Below, piece after piece: positions 56,192-64,000 of a DNA stretch of 64,000 nucleotides. The notes under the pieces were generated by a model that had not been told where the DNA came from, made no database searches, and worked only from the letters and a program-made list of their open reading frames with translations. The stretch lies in contig NZ_BFAZ01000010.1 in assembly GCF_003114815.1 (NCBI RefSeq), forward strand, positions 1-64,000. Direction: 5' to 3'. The DNA is from Leptospira ellinghausenii. GTDB lineage: Bacteria; Spirochaetota; Leptospiria; Leptospirales; Leptospiraceae. Position 1 is the stretch's first letter. The number at the start of each line of letters is the position of its first letter. The position numbers and the translations under genes were made by a program.

Positions 56192-57136
56192 GTGTTAACG
56201 AATCTCTCAAAACAAATCGTAAATGCATTCCCCCTTGTTTTACTGGGGATTGCAGGGATAGGGTTTTTGGAACCAGAGAAAATTTCTTGGTTTAAGGGGC
56301 CTTGGATCACTTATAGTTTAGGCCTCATTATGCTTGGGATGGGACTTTCATTAGAAGTGGATGATTTTCTTCGGATCTTCAGACAACCCAAACCAATTCT
56401 CATCGGGACGATCTTACAGTATACCATCATGCCTTTGTTAGGTTATTTTCTTGGGTTTTGGTTTCACTTACCTGAAGCATATGCAGTCGGACTCATACTT
56501 GTTTCCTGTTGCCCTGGTGGCACAGCATCCAATGTCATTACCTTTCTTGCAAAGGCCAATGTTCCACTCAGTGTTACTTTGACTTCTGTTTCGACGATTC
56601 TTGGTATCGTGTTCACTCCCATGTTAGTTGCCTTTTTCATTGGCAGTCGTTTGGAAATTGACCGTTTGGGACTCGTTCTCACCACCTTCCAAGTGATCCT
56701 AGTACCTGTTGGACTCGGACTTTTTCTCAAATCTTTTTTCCCAAAATCAACAGAGAAAACTAAAGGTATTTTTCCCGTACTTTCTGTACTCCTCATCGCG
56801 ATGATTGTTGCTTCCATCATTGCCAGTGGGAAAGAGACCATCATCACGTCAGACTACAGAATCTTTTTAGCAGTGATTTGTTTGCATTTAGGTGGCTTTG
56901 GACTCGGGGGATTCTTTGCTTGGATCCTAACTCGGGATCCCAAAATTTCCCAAACCATTTCCATTGAAGTGGGGATGCAAAATTCAGGGCTTGGAGCAGT
57001 CCTTGCCAAGACCCATTTTATCGATCCAAACACAGCAATTCCTAGTGCTCTTTCGAGTCTCACGCATTCTTTACTTGGAAGTCTCTTTGCTAGCTATTTT
57101 CGGAAGGAATTGAAAAAACCCGCTATTGTCGATTGA
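56192..57136 (+). CDS. BASS-family (bile acid:sodium symporter) transporter
   Basis: A 314-residue membrane protein with about nine to ten helices. Family signatures are SCCPGGTASNVITFLAKANVPLSVTLT at about residue 107-134 (split repeat) and IEVGMQNSGLGAVLAKTHF. It uses the sodium gradient to import an organic anion; pantothenate, pyruvate and sulfate-like substrates occur in the family. GTG 56192 has AAGGA at 56184-56188. It is probably co-transcribed with the aminotransferase. Confidence 0.9.
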   Translation: MLTNLSKQIVNAFPLVLLGIAGIGFLEPEKISWFKGPWITYSLGLIMLGMGLSLEVDDFLRIFRQPKPILIGTILQYTIMPLLGYFLGFWFHLPEAYAVGLILVSCCPGGTASNVITFLAKANVPLSVTLTSVSTILGIVFTPMLVAFFIGSRLEIDRLGLVLTTFQVILVPVGLGLFLKSFFPKSTEKTKGIFPVLSVLLIAMIVASIIASGKETIITSDYRIFLAVICLHLGGFGLGGFFAWILTRDPKISQTISIEVGMQNSGLGAVLAKTHFIDPNTAIPSALSSLTHSLLGSLFASYFRKELKKPAIVD

Positions 57137-57170
57137 CTATATATGGGGTCGGTACGTCATGGCATAAATT

Positions 57171-57332
57171 ATGAGAGAAATCATAAAACTAACCTGTGTC
57201 CCATGTGCGATACCTGGGCGGTCAAATTACTTCCAGACTAAAAACAAGAAGACAAAGTCGGAAAAACTTGTGACAAAAAAATATTGCAAATTTTGCAAAG
57301 CACACACGGATCACAAGGAATCCAAAGTCTAA
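57171..57332 (+). CDS. rpmG: 50S ribosomal protein L33
   Basis: A 53-residue protein starting MREIIKLTCVPC. The sequence contains GRSNYFQTKNKKTK and two CxxC pairs (CVPC at 9-12, CKFC at 39-42), so this is the zinc-binding form of L33. It is shorter than most annotation cut-offs. The stop TAA overlaps the ribosome site (AAGGAAT) of the next gene, nine bases away, so the two are probably co-transcribed. Confidence 0.93.
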   Translation: MREIIKLTCVPCAIPGRSNYFQTKNKKTKSEKLVTKKYCKFCKAHTDHKESKV

Positions 57333-57340
57333 GGAATAAG

Positions 57341-57805
57341 ATGCCTAAACCAGCTGCAAAATCCTCCGCCGAGAAGGGAGTCGACAAGAAGTTCATCGAA
57401 GAGGTGCGTGAGCTCCTCCAAGAGAAAAAAGAATCTCTTCTCATCAAACTCAACCAGTGGGAAGATACAAGTTCTCCTTCTGGCCTAAAAGAAATGGGAG
57501 ATATTGCAGACATCGCATCCGAACTCAACTCAGAAGCCCTCACTTCTGTTTTGACAGAAAACGAAATTGAGACTCTACGTGAGATCGAACTCGCTTTAGA
57601 GAAAATTGAAAACGGAACCTATGGTATCTGTGAAGGGACAAAGAAAAAAATCCCCCTTGCCAGACTCAAAGCCATCCCGTGGACAAGATTCACAGTAGAA
57701 TACGCGGAACAAATGGCAAAAAGCCGTAACCGTGCAGGTGGTTACCGAATGGATTCCCTTTCGGCATACCCCACAACTGGAATGGATGTAGATTCTCTCG
57801 ACTAG
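57341..57805 (+). CDS. DksA/TraR-family protein lacking most zinc-finger Cys
   Basis: A 154-residue protein. A helical coiled coil (about 18-95, with LQEKKESLLIKLNQWE and SALTENEIETLREIELALEKIE-like text) ends in the finger region YGICEGTKKKIPLARLKAIP. In DksA the four Cys are CxxC...CxxC; here only the first is left (YGIC, then WTRFTVEYAE in place of the second pair), so it probably does not bind zinc, as in some DksA2 proteins. The coil tip has an Asp-rich stretch (MGDIADIASE) that could enter the RNA polymerase secondary channel. It follows rpmG. ATG 57341 has AAGGA upstream. Confidence 0.82.
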   Translation: MPKPAAKSSAEKGVDKKFIEEVRELLQEKKESLLIKLNQWEDTSSPSGLKEMGDIADIASELNSEALTSVLTENEIETLREIELALEKIENGTYGICEGTKKKIPLARLKAIPWTRFTVEYAEQMAKSRNRAGGYRMDSLSAYPTTGMDVDSLD

Positions 57806-57825
57806 AGAGAATCGTTTGATTTTGT
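57791..57825 (+). terminator. hairpin terminator overlapping the dksA-like stop
   Basis: GATTCTCTC (57791-57799) and GAGAGAATC (57805-57813) form a perfect 9-bp stem with a 5-base loop that includes the TAG stop, followed by GTTTGATTTTG. The T tract is weak but the stem is strong. Confidence 0.65.
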
Positions 57826-57951
57826 CCCTCCATCAGTTATAGAAGTTTTCCTATCCATTTTAACCCCATTTCACTTTTCCCTACACCGAATTCTCTTTTT
57901 CATCTGAAAATACAATTGATTCGCCATACCAGTCCTTAAACTCTTTCTATC

Positions 57952-60030
57952 GTGAGTTTTTTAGATAGGCTTCGTTCTTTACCAATCCTTGACTTAGTAT
58001 TTTTTTTTGGTGCGAGTATTCTCGTTTGGAACTTACACCGGTACGTGGAGCCTGTTCCCCAAACACTCTTTTATCCCTCCTTTTTCTTCCAGTTTTCCTT
58101 TGGTTTTTTCCCACAATTGTACCAACGGAAAACTGGAAGGATTTGGACAAGTTTATCGGCGATCACTCTTGTAAGGCTTCCCTATTTATCGGGAATACCC
58201 ATGGTGGGTTCTTACCAATTAGTGGGACTTCTTCTTGGTTCCATCCTTGGGATTTGGGTTCGAGAAACCTTACTCGTGTTACTTGGCCGAAATGATACTG
58301 CATTACCAAAACAATCAGAACAAATCATTACCGACTGGATGATTCGAAATCCCACTGGAAAATCAAATTCTCCCATTTGGTATTCTACTTATTTTGGATT
58401 TTTATTTTTTATCTTCTGTTTAACAATTTTGTGTTTTTTGGAATACCAAGGAATGGGTGTTTTTACAGGACTTGGTATCCAAGAATATTTGTATTATCCA
58501 AAACTTTCTTCAAGAGAAGCCATGGGGCTTTCTTGTAAAATACTTATTCCACTAACACTTGTCATTTTATATTTTTTTTCAGAAGAACGATCTATGCCAA
58601 CTCCATCAAAGGATAGTTTATCAGAACAGATTCGATTTGGACTTTTTTTAGGATTTGGAATCAATCTTTTGGTGATGTGTATCCAATCTATTTGGAGTTT
58701 GGAATTTTTTTCACAAGGAACCCATTTAAGTGTCAGTGCAGGTCGTACTACAGGTTTTTTCCAAGACTCAGGATCTGCATCTTGGCTTGTTCCAGTCATC
58801 GGATTTTTATGGATGACGAAGTTAACTCATATTTGGCGAAAATCAAAAGAACGTTTTAGTTTATTATTATTAATCCTTTCGTTTCTCCTCCTCACTTGGT
58901 TGGGATTAAAACAAGGAAAGGCTTTTTGGGTGATTTGGGGGGTAATGGTATCAGTTGGATTCATCCAACTCACAACGGATTTATGGATTGTATCACCAAA
59001 AACCAAAATTTTCACGCGAATTGCATTGTACTTCGTTTTGCCAATGTTAGGTTGTTTGGCATTATATGGTATTAGTCTTGTACCAAAAGAATGGGATCTT
59101 GTGATCCTAGCAAAACGATTTATGTTGTTTCTAAAATCATTCCCTAATTCTCCAAGTTTAGCCTTCCAACAATTGGATTTAGTCCGATATGAGCTCATCA
59201 AAGTTGCAAATTTGGGAATTCAGGAAAACCTATGGATGGGAAATGGGATTGGATCTTTTCCATTGTATTTACTTTCCCCAGAACAAAATGGATCCAATGC
59301 CAATATCCCCTTCGTTGATTTCCCACCCACATTTTACCATTGGATGTTGTATGAATTAGGAATCCTTGGTTCCATAGTATTTCTTTTTTATATCGGGATT
59401 TTCCTTTGGGAAAGAGGGCTTTGGAAACAAGGAATCTTACTTCTCATCCCATTTTTATTTGGAGTCCAAATTCAAAATTCGGATGGTGCCTTTTTATGTT
59501 TTTATCTCATTCTTTTAGGGGAAAAAGGAACTGGTTTTTCTCCCAGTTTTGATAAATTTAGGAAAACAATTTGGTTTTCTCCCTTACTGCTCATCTTGTC
59601 AATAGGTCTTCCTTTAAACTACAGTTTGTTTCATTCACAGAAATTTTTAACCTATGGAATAGGGTCGGAATTTCGTAAAAATGAAATCAAAGATTATCAA
59701 ATCGCATATACAATCCCTCCTGTATCACCTAACTATGAATATGAATTTCATGGAAAAATTTGGGAATGGAAATTGGTGGATGTAAATGTTTCCCGTAGTG
59801 GACGAATCTTTTTGGAAACTAACTCCAAATCCTCTCTTGTTGGAATCAATTTTTTAAATGTAGAAAGAAATCAGATCAAACAAGAATTATTTACGGAAAC
59901 TAAGTCTGGTTATGTTTGGTCTGGAGATGCACCTAAAGGTGCTACTTACATCCAAATCCATACCAGATCTAAATTGGAATTTCGATTACCAAAATCCCAA
60001 TTTGATGGTTTAGGTCGTTTTCAGTTTTAA
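57952..60030 (+). CDS. O-antigen-ligase-like membrane protein
   Basis: A 692-residue protein with about twelve membrane helices (first at about 12-30) and a C-terminal soluble part (about 560-692). The central NLGIQENLWMGNGIGSFPLY followed by PPTFYHWMLYELGILGSIVF matches the arrangement around the conserved GxGxGxF and H...E...G region of WaaL/Wzy-type ligases and polymerases (Wzy_C). It probably moves or joins surface polysaccharide in the inner membrane. The C-terminal beta-rich part is unusual for WaaL. GTG 57952 is the start; no other glycan gene is nearby. Confidence 0.7.
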   Translation: MSFLDRLRSLPILDLVFFFGASILVWNLHRYVEPVPQTLFYPSFFFQFSFGFFPQLYQRKTGRIWTSLSAITLVRLPYLSGIPMVGSYQLVGLLLGSILGIWVRETLLVLLGRNDTALPKQSEQIITDWMIRNPTGKSNSPIWYSTYFGFLFFIFCLTILCFLEYQGMGVFTGLGIQEYLYYPKLSSREAMGLSCKILIPLTLVILYFFSEERSMPTPSKDSLSEQIRFGLFLGFGINLLVMCIQSIWSLEFFSQGTHLSVSAGRTTGFFQDSGSASWLVPVIGFLWMTKLTHIWRKSKERFSLLLLILSFLLLTWLGLKQGKAFWVIWGVMVSVGFIQLTTDLWIVSPKTKIFTRIALYFVLPMLGCLALYGISLVPKEWDLVILAKRFMLFLKSFPNSPSLAFQQLDLVRYELIKVANLGIQENLWMGNGIGSFPLYLLSPEQNGSNANIPFVDFPPTFYHWMLYELGILGSIVFLFYIGIFLWERGLWKQGILLLIPFLFGVQIQNSDGAFLCFYLILLGEKGTGFSPSFDKFRKTIWFSPLLLILSIGLPLNYSLFHSQKFLTYGIGSEFRKNEIKDYQIAYTIPPVSPNYEYEFHGKIWEWKLVDVNVSRSGRIFLETNSKSSLVGINFLNVERNQIKQELFTETKSGYVWSGDAPKGATYIQIHTRSKLEFRLPKSQFDGLGRFQF

Positions 60031-60054
60031 ATTAAGAAAATTCATTCACTGTGA

Positions 60055-60549
60055 TTAGGTGAGCCTACGGATGTACAAATCCTTGGTAATTTGAGCCACA
60101 GTTTTTCCATCTTCACCAACAACGAGAGTCTCATAGTTTCGGATTGTTTTTTTATCTTTTTGTAATAGATTTTTGATTTCTGCAAATTCAGAATCAGGAA
60201 GATGGAACGTTGCTGTTACCGTGCCTTCACCTGGTTTGACAAAATCGATTTTGGCTCCTTTGTCCCATACCATATAGTCTTTTCCTAAATTCATCATGAG
60301 TAAAAACATAAAAAAAGGATCACACATAGAGTATAAGGAACCACCAAAATGGGTTCCTACATAATTTGTATTGGAAAGGATGAGTGGCATGGAAACTACC
60401 ATTGTGTTTCGATCGATGAGTTTTGGTAAGATGTTTGCCCCTTCATACGGTTTGAACATTCGGAATGCCTGTTCAAAACCATAAGTTTCTTCTAAAAATT
60501 TCCAAAGGGGATGAACTTTGTATTCGAGTAATCTCTCTCTATTTCTCAT
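60055..60549 (-). CDS. hotdog-fold protein (DUF4442-like)
   Basis: A 164-residue protein. The segment NTNYVGTHFGGSLYSMCDPFFMFLLM is like the hotdog-fold helix of DUF4442/thioesterase-like proteins, and IDFVKPGEGTVTATF follows as a strand pair. Family members may hydrolyse acyl-CoA, although DUF4442 proteins often lack proven activity. No signal peptide. Substrate unknown. Confidence 0.7.
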   Translation of the reverse strand: MRNRERLLEYKVHPLWKFLEETYGFEQAFRMFKPYEGANILPKLIDRNTMVVSMPLILSNTNYVGTHFGGSLYSMCDPFFMFLLMMNLGKDYMVWDKGAKIDFVKPGEGTVTATFHLPDSEFAEIKNLLQKDKKTIRNYETLVVGEDGKTVAQITKDLYIRRLT

Positions 60550-60591
60550 TCACCCAGTTTTTAAAATTTAGAACAATCGGTCTATCTATTT

Positions 60592-61827
60592 TCAAGTGGT
60601 TCCCATCATCATCTTATCTGTGGCAGAATGGATGTCTTTGATTTGTGATTTTAAAATTTCAGTCGTTTTTAAGATGACTTGTTGTGCTGAACGAATCTCT
60701 TCACATTCATTTTGGATTGTATTGGATAAAGATTGGATTTCGTCTAGATTCGAATTGATCGTTACAATCTCACCATAAACCTCACCAGAAGTATCTCGCA
60801 CACGTTCTGCAACATCATCTAGTGTTTTTGCTTTGGAAAGGATGGCACCACCTCTTGACTTTAATTCCTGAATGGATTGTACAACTTCCGCGATTGTTCC
60901 ATGAACAACATGAATTTCCGAAGCAATGAATTGAAAGGCATCTCCCGATTCGATCCCAAGTTTTTCTGCTTTTTTATAATCAATTACATTCTCGTTTAAG
61001 ATTTTCGAAATCTGTTTTGCATTATTTGCCGTCATTGTGGATAAATTTTTAATTTCATCAGCAATGACCGTGAAACCTTTCCCTTCGGAACCGGAGTGAG
61101 TTGCCTCAATGGCCGCATTGATTGCGAGTAAATTCGTTTGTTTGGATACTCCATTAATGAAGTCGATGAGTTTTAAAATATTCCCTGAGGACTCACTGAT
61201 TCTCTGGATGGTAAAATTGGTATCGTTTACCTTTTTTCTTCCATCCTTACTAAGTTGAACAAGATTTTCCATTGTCTCATTTCTGCTTTGGATCTCAGCA
61301 ATGACAACGTTTACAATATCAAACATGATGTTGATTTCTTCGGAAGTTTTACCGACTGCATCCATGAGTTTTACTTCTTCGGAGGCGAGTTGGGAAACAA
61401 TTTGGTACACACGATCAATGTCACTGCCTGTCGTTTGAATTTTCTCATTTAATTCAATGATATGATTGCCAATGGCATCCAATCTTTTTTGTAAATCAGA
61501 ACATGTATCTGTTAGAGACTCCGAATATTCGTGCATATCGATTCCATATCCTGAAAGTAAAAGAACTGGATCAGCAGCTAAATGATTTGAGGCTAAATCT
61601 TTCTTTAGAATATATTTATTTTGGATCATTCGAAAAATAGAAAATACGAATGTAACAAAAACCACCAAACCAGCTAATATTTGTATTGGTACTGGGAGTA
61701 GTCCGTAAATGGATTGGAATCCAAATATACCTACAAGGAGGAGAAAAAGGACAAAATTGATGGAATCATTCCACATTACTCTAGAATACAGCCTCTTTTC
61801 TTCATTGAGGATATGTTTTTGTGGCAT
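60592..61827 (-). CDS. small methyl-accepting chemotaxis protein
   Basis: A 411-residue receptor with two close membrane helices (about 19-37 and 42-63) and almost no periplasmic part, so it senses through the cytosol or a partner. The coil has the hairpin tip KQTNLLAINAAIEATHSGSEGKG (split near residue 228-250) and is shorter than in the other receptors here. It is divergent from the coiled-coil gene and the PYP-like gene at 61903-62705, which share a control region. It may read out a soluble sensor such as that PAS protein; this is inference. Confidence 0.9.
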   Translation of the reverse strand: MPQKHILNEEKRLYSRVMWNDSINFVLFLLLVGIFGFQSIYGLLPVPIQILAGLVVFVTFVFSIFRMIQNKYILKKDLASNHLAADPVLLLSGYGIDMHEYSESLTDTCSDLQKRLDAIGNHIIELNEKIQTTGSDIDRVYQIVSQLASEEVKLMDAVGKTSEEINIMFDIVNVVIAEIQSRNETMENLVQLSKDGRKKVNDTNFTIQRISESSGNILKLIDFINGVSKQTNLLAINAAIEATHSGSEGKGFTVIADEIKNLSTMTANNAKQISKILNENVIDYKKAEKLGIESGDAFQFIASEIHVVHGTIAEVVQSIQELKSRGGAILSKAKTLDDVAERVRDTSGEVYGEIVTINSNLDEIQSLSNTIQNECEEIRSAQQVILKTTEILKSQIKDIHSATDKMMMGTT

Positions 61828-61861
61828 TTGTTTTCCTGATTTTCATTTGAATTCTTTTTTT

Positions 61862-61889
61862 TTGACGTATTTTAACCGAAAAATACATC
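61862..61889 (+). promoter_or_regulatory. possible promoter of the coiled-coil/PYP-like pair
   Basis: TTGACG at 61862-61867 and TACATC at 61884-61889 with a 16-base spacer lie 14 bases before the ATG at 61903, within the divergent gap to the chemoreceptor gene. Confidence 0.3.
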
Positions 61890-61902
61890 TAATCTTTAGA
61901 CT

Positions 61903-62307
61903 ATGATATTCACGAAAAGGGAAATTGAAGAACACTATCCGCTTTCAGAACGGTTGCGTTTAGAGAAGGCGAAATCACAAAATTCCGTCATTTATTGGAT
62001 CAATGAATTGGTCCGAAATCAAGTCAGAGGTGCCGAGGACGTGACAAGCCTCATCGAAGTCACAAAAGATTTGGTGATGCAAGTAGAAGACTTATACGCA
62101 GAAAAAGAAAATTCTGTGACGAATGCGATTGGGAATCCGTCAAATTCTATAGAGTCAGACTCCATTGAAGAACAAATCTCTGATTTATATGCGGAAAAGG
62201 AAATGTTGTTAAAGGAAACAAAAACCCATTCTATTTCTGAGGTGATGGCACTCATCCGAGGAATGGAAGAACAACTCAACTCGATGTATTCAGAATACGA
62301 AACATAA
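61903..62307 (+). CDS. small helical protein, upstream of the PYP-like gene
   Basis: A 134-residue protein, largely helical. A motif recurs: VEDLYAEKEN (about 62-71), ISDLYAEKEM (about 92-101) and LNSMYSEYE at the end, suggesting internal repeats. It contains no signal, metal or catalytic motif. It is divergent from a chemoreceptor gene and lies 26 bases before the PYP-like gene, so a linking role between sensor and receptor is possible. No family recognised. Confidence 0.65.
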   Translation: MIFTKREIEEHYPLSERLRLEKAKSQNSVIYWINELVRNQVRGAEDVTSLIEVTKDLVMQVEDLYAEKENSVTNAIGNPSNSIESDSIEEQISDLYAEKEMLLKETKTHSISEVMALIRGMEEQLNSMYSEYET

Positions 62308-62333
62308 AACACATTCGAACAGGAACGAAATTA

Positions 62334-62705
62334 ATGAGCAAATTTATTGACCCAAGCATTTTAGGTAAACTCGGATCCCTTAGCCAATCGGAAGCAGATG
62401 CATACCCATTTGGAATTGTAAAGGTAGATGAATCAGGTAAAATTTTACTCTACAACAAATATGAATCAGAACTAGCCAATGTTCCCATTCAAACAGCGGT
62501 AGGGAAAAACTTTTTCACTGAAGTAGCAATCTGTACCAATAACCGTATTTTTTATGGTAGGTTCAAAGAAGGGATGATCTCAGGTGATTTGGACATCGCT
62601 TTCAATTATGTTTTTACTTACAAAATGAAGCCTACCAATGTGGTGATTCATTTGTATCATGACAAAGGTACAAACTCAAATTGGATCTTTGTAAAACTAA
62701 GATAA
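62334..62705 (+). CDS. photoactive yellow protein-like PAS protein
   Basis: A 123-residue single PAS domain, the same size as PYP (125). Alignment from memory of the Halorhodospira protein shows VGKNFFTEVAICTNN against VGKNFFKDVAPCTDS, IFYGRFKEGMISGDL against EFYGKFKEGVASGNL, YKMKPTNVVIH against YQMTPTKVKVH, and the end WIFVK against WVFVK. The chromophore-binding Cys69 corresponds to Cys67, Tyr42 to Tyr40 and Glu46 to Glu44. Thr50 and Arg52 are replaced (Ala48, Val50). Such a protein would bind p-coumaric acid through the Cys and act as a blue-light sensor. AGGAAC precedes ATG 62334. Whether the organism makes the chromophore cannot be told here. Confidence 0.85.
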   Translation: MSKFIDPSILGKLGSLSQSEADAYPFGIVKVDESGKILLYNKYESELANVPIQTAVGKNFFTEVAICTNNRIFYGRFKEGMISGDLDIAFNYVFTYKMKPTNVVIHLYHDKGTNSNWIFVKLR

Positions 62706-62729
62706 AAAAGAATCCAATTGAATGAGAAC

Positions 62730-62765
62730 ACTGGGGGAGGAACAAGTCTTTCCCCATCAGTTTTC
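62730..62765. terminator. bidirectional hairpin terminator
   Basis: ACTGGGGGA (62730-62738) pairs with TCCCC (62751-62755) and, after two bases, CAGT (62758-62761), with a 12-base loop. TTTTCATT follows. It lies between the convergent PYP-like gene and the acyl-activating gene. Confidence 0.65.
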
Positions 62766-64000
62766 ATTCTAACAAGTAGAGTTTCTCCCTGACATATTCT
62801 TCAAGCCCTGACAAACTGAATAAGTAACCAGTTTGTTTATCTTCTTCTGGAATTTGGTGCCCAATTTTTTTTTCCAATTTCAAAATGAGTTCACTAAAGA
62901 GGATCGAATCCATCCCACAATCATAGATGAAATGTTGGTCTGGTTTTGGAACCGAACCCAAAATTGATTCTAGTATTTCAGGAATTGTGGTTTCCGAATT
63001 GATGTTTTGTATGTTTTTTCCCTTATCCTTTAGCGTTTGAAGCCTAAGGAATTCTTCATAACAAAAACTTGAGATTTTGGAATAATCAGTTTTCCCGTTT
63101 GGTAATTTTGGGATTTCGTTTTGTTTGACAATCACTCTTGGAACATGACTACTTGGGAGTTCACTCCGTAATGTCTGGTAGATAGTATCTATGGGAAGTA
63201 GAGAATCAGTAAATAACCCAATTGTATCACCTGTTTCATGATGTACTGGCACACAATAAAACTGACCTTCGAGTCCTAAACCAAGTATTTCTGATTCAAT
63301 TCGGTCCAATGACACTCGTTTCCCTTTGTGTTTGATAATACGGTCTTTCCTACCTAAAAGATAAAATCCGAGATCCGAATATTCTCCTAAATCCCCAGTC
63401 GCATAATATGAATTAGGAGGTAATATAGATAATACCCATTCACTGGCTTGTAAGGAATAATATTGTTTTGAAACAAATGGACTTTTGACTAAAAGTTCCT
63501 CGTTTTCCTCTACGGTTTGGAATTGAAATTCCAAATTTGGTAAAAATTGGAATCTGTTTTGCCTAAGTGGGTCACGGTAACCCATTCCGCCGGTTTCTGT
63601 AGACCCATAAATCTCTATGATTGAAATTTCTGTTTTTTCTCTGAGTTCCCGAGCGAGTGGGACTGGAAATTTCATCCCAGAAACAATGACTCGTTTTGGA
63701 AGTTGGTTCCCTTGTGATAACGCCAACTGTAACTGAGGGGCAGAAGTAATGCATAGAGTCGTTTGCGAAGCTGTGAATCCATCCCCAAAGACAATAGGAA
63801 TTCCTAATTGTTTTGGAAGTAAAAATCCCCAGAGAAGGCCGTAGAGATGGCAAAAGGGGACTTGGACTTGGATTTCCTTGGTCCCATGCAAGAATCTTTG
63901 GATTTCTCCCTCGATTGCCCAAACTTCAAGTTCTGATTGGATTTCATCCCACTCTTTCCATACTATTTTTGGGACTCCAGTGGATCCGGATGTCACCAAA
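62764..64000 (-). CDS. acyl-activating (AMP-binding) enzyme with C-terminal carrier domain, 5' part outside window
   Basis: At least 411 residues; the N-terminus lies beyond the right edge. The visible part opens inside the adenylation core motif TSGSTGVPK. It continues with IYGSTETGGMGYRDP, YYATGDLG, GRKDRIIKHKGKRVS and the catalytic Lys in LPNGKTDYSK. It is followed by about 70 residues of acyl-carrier domain with the phosphopantetheine Ser in YDCGMDSILF. It activates a carboxylic acid as acyl-AMP and loads it on its own carrier arm, as in fatty-acid or NRPS-type ligases. Substrate unknown; the linker (about 310-350) is Lys/Asn-rich. Confidence 0.88.
   Translation of the reverse strand, partial: LVTSGSTGVPKIVWKEWDEIQSELEVWAIEGEIQRFLHGTKEIQVQVPFCHLYGLLWGFLLPKQLGIPIVFGDGFTASQTTLCITSAPQLQLALSQGNQLPKRVIVSGMKFPVPLARELREKTEISIIEIYGSTETGGMGYRDPLRQNRFQFLPNLEFQFQTVEENEELLVKSPFVSKQYYSLQASEWVLSILPPNSYYATGDLGEYSDLGFYLLGRKDRIIKHKGKRVSLDRIESEILGLGLEGQFYCVPVHHETGDTIGLFTDSLLPIDTIYQTLRSELPSSHVPRVIVKQNEIPKLPNGKTDYSKISSFCYEEFLRLQTLKDKGKNIQNINSETTIPEILESILGSVPKPDQHFIYDCGMDSILFSELILKLEKKIGHQIPEEDKQTGYLFSLSGLEEYVREKLYLLE

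Noticed and set aside
1..64000. CRISPR arrays, tRNA or rRNA genes, prophage genes
   Set aside because: I saw no regular short repeat-spacer pattern, no cloverleaf sequence and no phage structural genes on reading the window; a covariance search could still find a tRNA I missed.

Overview
The window reads as a chromosome segment of a spirochaete of the genus Leptospira. The evidence is a low GC content, many short lipoproteins with loose lipoboxes (Cys preceded by Ser, Gly, Tyr or Asn), several large chemoreceptors and PAS-rich hybrid kinases, spirochaete-type methionine-cycle genes, and a Leptospira-style eroded locus for a very large protein. A saprophytic species seems likelier than a pathogen because of the rich sensory content, but that is inference. 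I found no rRNA, tRNA or CRISPR array.

Region 1 (1-6465) is a gene graveyard. It holds ankyrin-repeat lipoproteins, a fragment of an M23 peptidase, a lipoprotein cut by a stop codon, and the C-terminal part of a large protein whose NlpC/P60-like Cys...His domain is broken by a frameshift and a stop. One intact lipoprotein follows. The layout resembles an effector with neighbouring surface lipoproteins, largely decayed. A 446-bp partial copy of a downstream oxidoreductase gene ends this region. It forms a direct repeat with the intact gene at 11010-12032, and the pair flanks a 1437-residue hybrid histidine kinase.

Region 2 (11000-36950) is ordinary core and sensory genome. It contains an SDR / DUF1295 / cyclopropane-synthase-like lipid cluster, a DEAD-box helicase, a GAF hybrid kinase and an MsrB lipoprotein. 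EpmB (EF-P beta-lysylation) is divergent from efp, which is followed by mtnB and two SDRs. Then come CorA, an M61 peptidase, two large chemoreceptors, a DMT transporter and outer-membrane proteins. A GC-rich structured element of unknown nature lies at 28824-29000.

Region 3 (36974-44786) is an activated-methyl-cycle cluster. A perfect 13-bp inverted repeat precedes an ArsR-methyltransferase fusion, then ahcY, a 7Fe-type ferredoxin, metH, a small unknown gene and metF. Together these turn SAH back into homocysteine and methionine and supply methyl groups from folate. The fusion protein is the probable sensor-regulator.

Region 4 (44820-46600) is a small accessory island resembling integron cassettes. 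An 11-bp core (GTTATGCGAAA) recurs 942 bp apart, around an AT-rich two-gene cassette whose last stop codon lies inside a folded attC-like site. Behind it are the remains of a higBA-like toxin-antitoxin pair and another relic. No integrase is visible.

Region 5 (46598-64000) is mostly housekeeping: phosphofructokinase, a GAF-SpoIIE phosphatase with a coiled-coil partner, argB, a nitrilase-family amidase, alr, a class V aminotransferase, a BASS transporter, rpmG (53 codons), a zinc-less DksA-like protein and an O-antigen-ligase-like membrane protein. It ends with a chemoreceptor divergent from a small coiled-coil gene and a striking homologue of photoactive yellow protein that keeps the chromophore Cys, Tyr and Glu. 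The right edge cuts an acyl-activating enzyme carrying its own C-terminal carrier domain.
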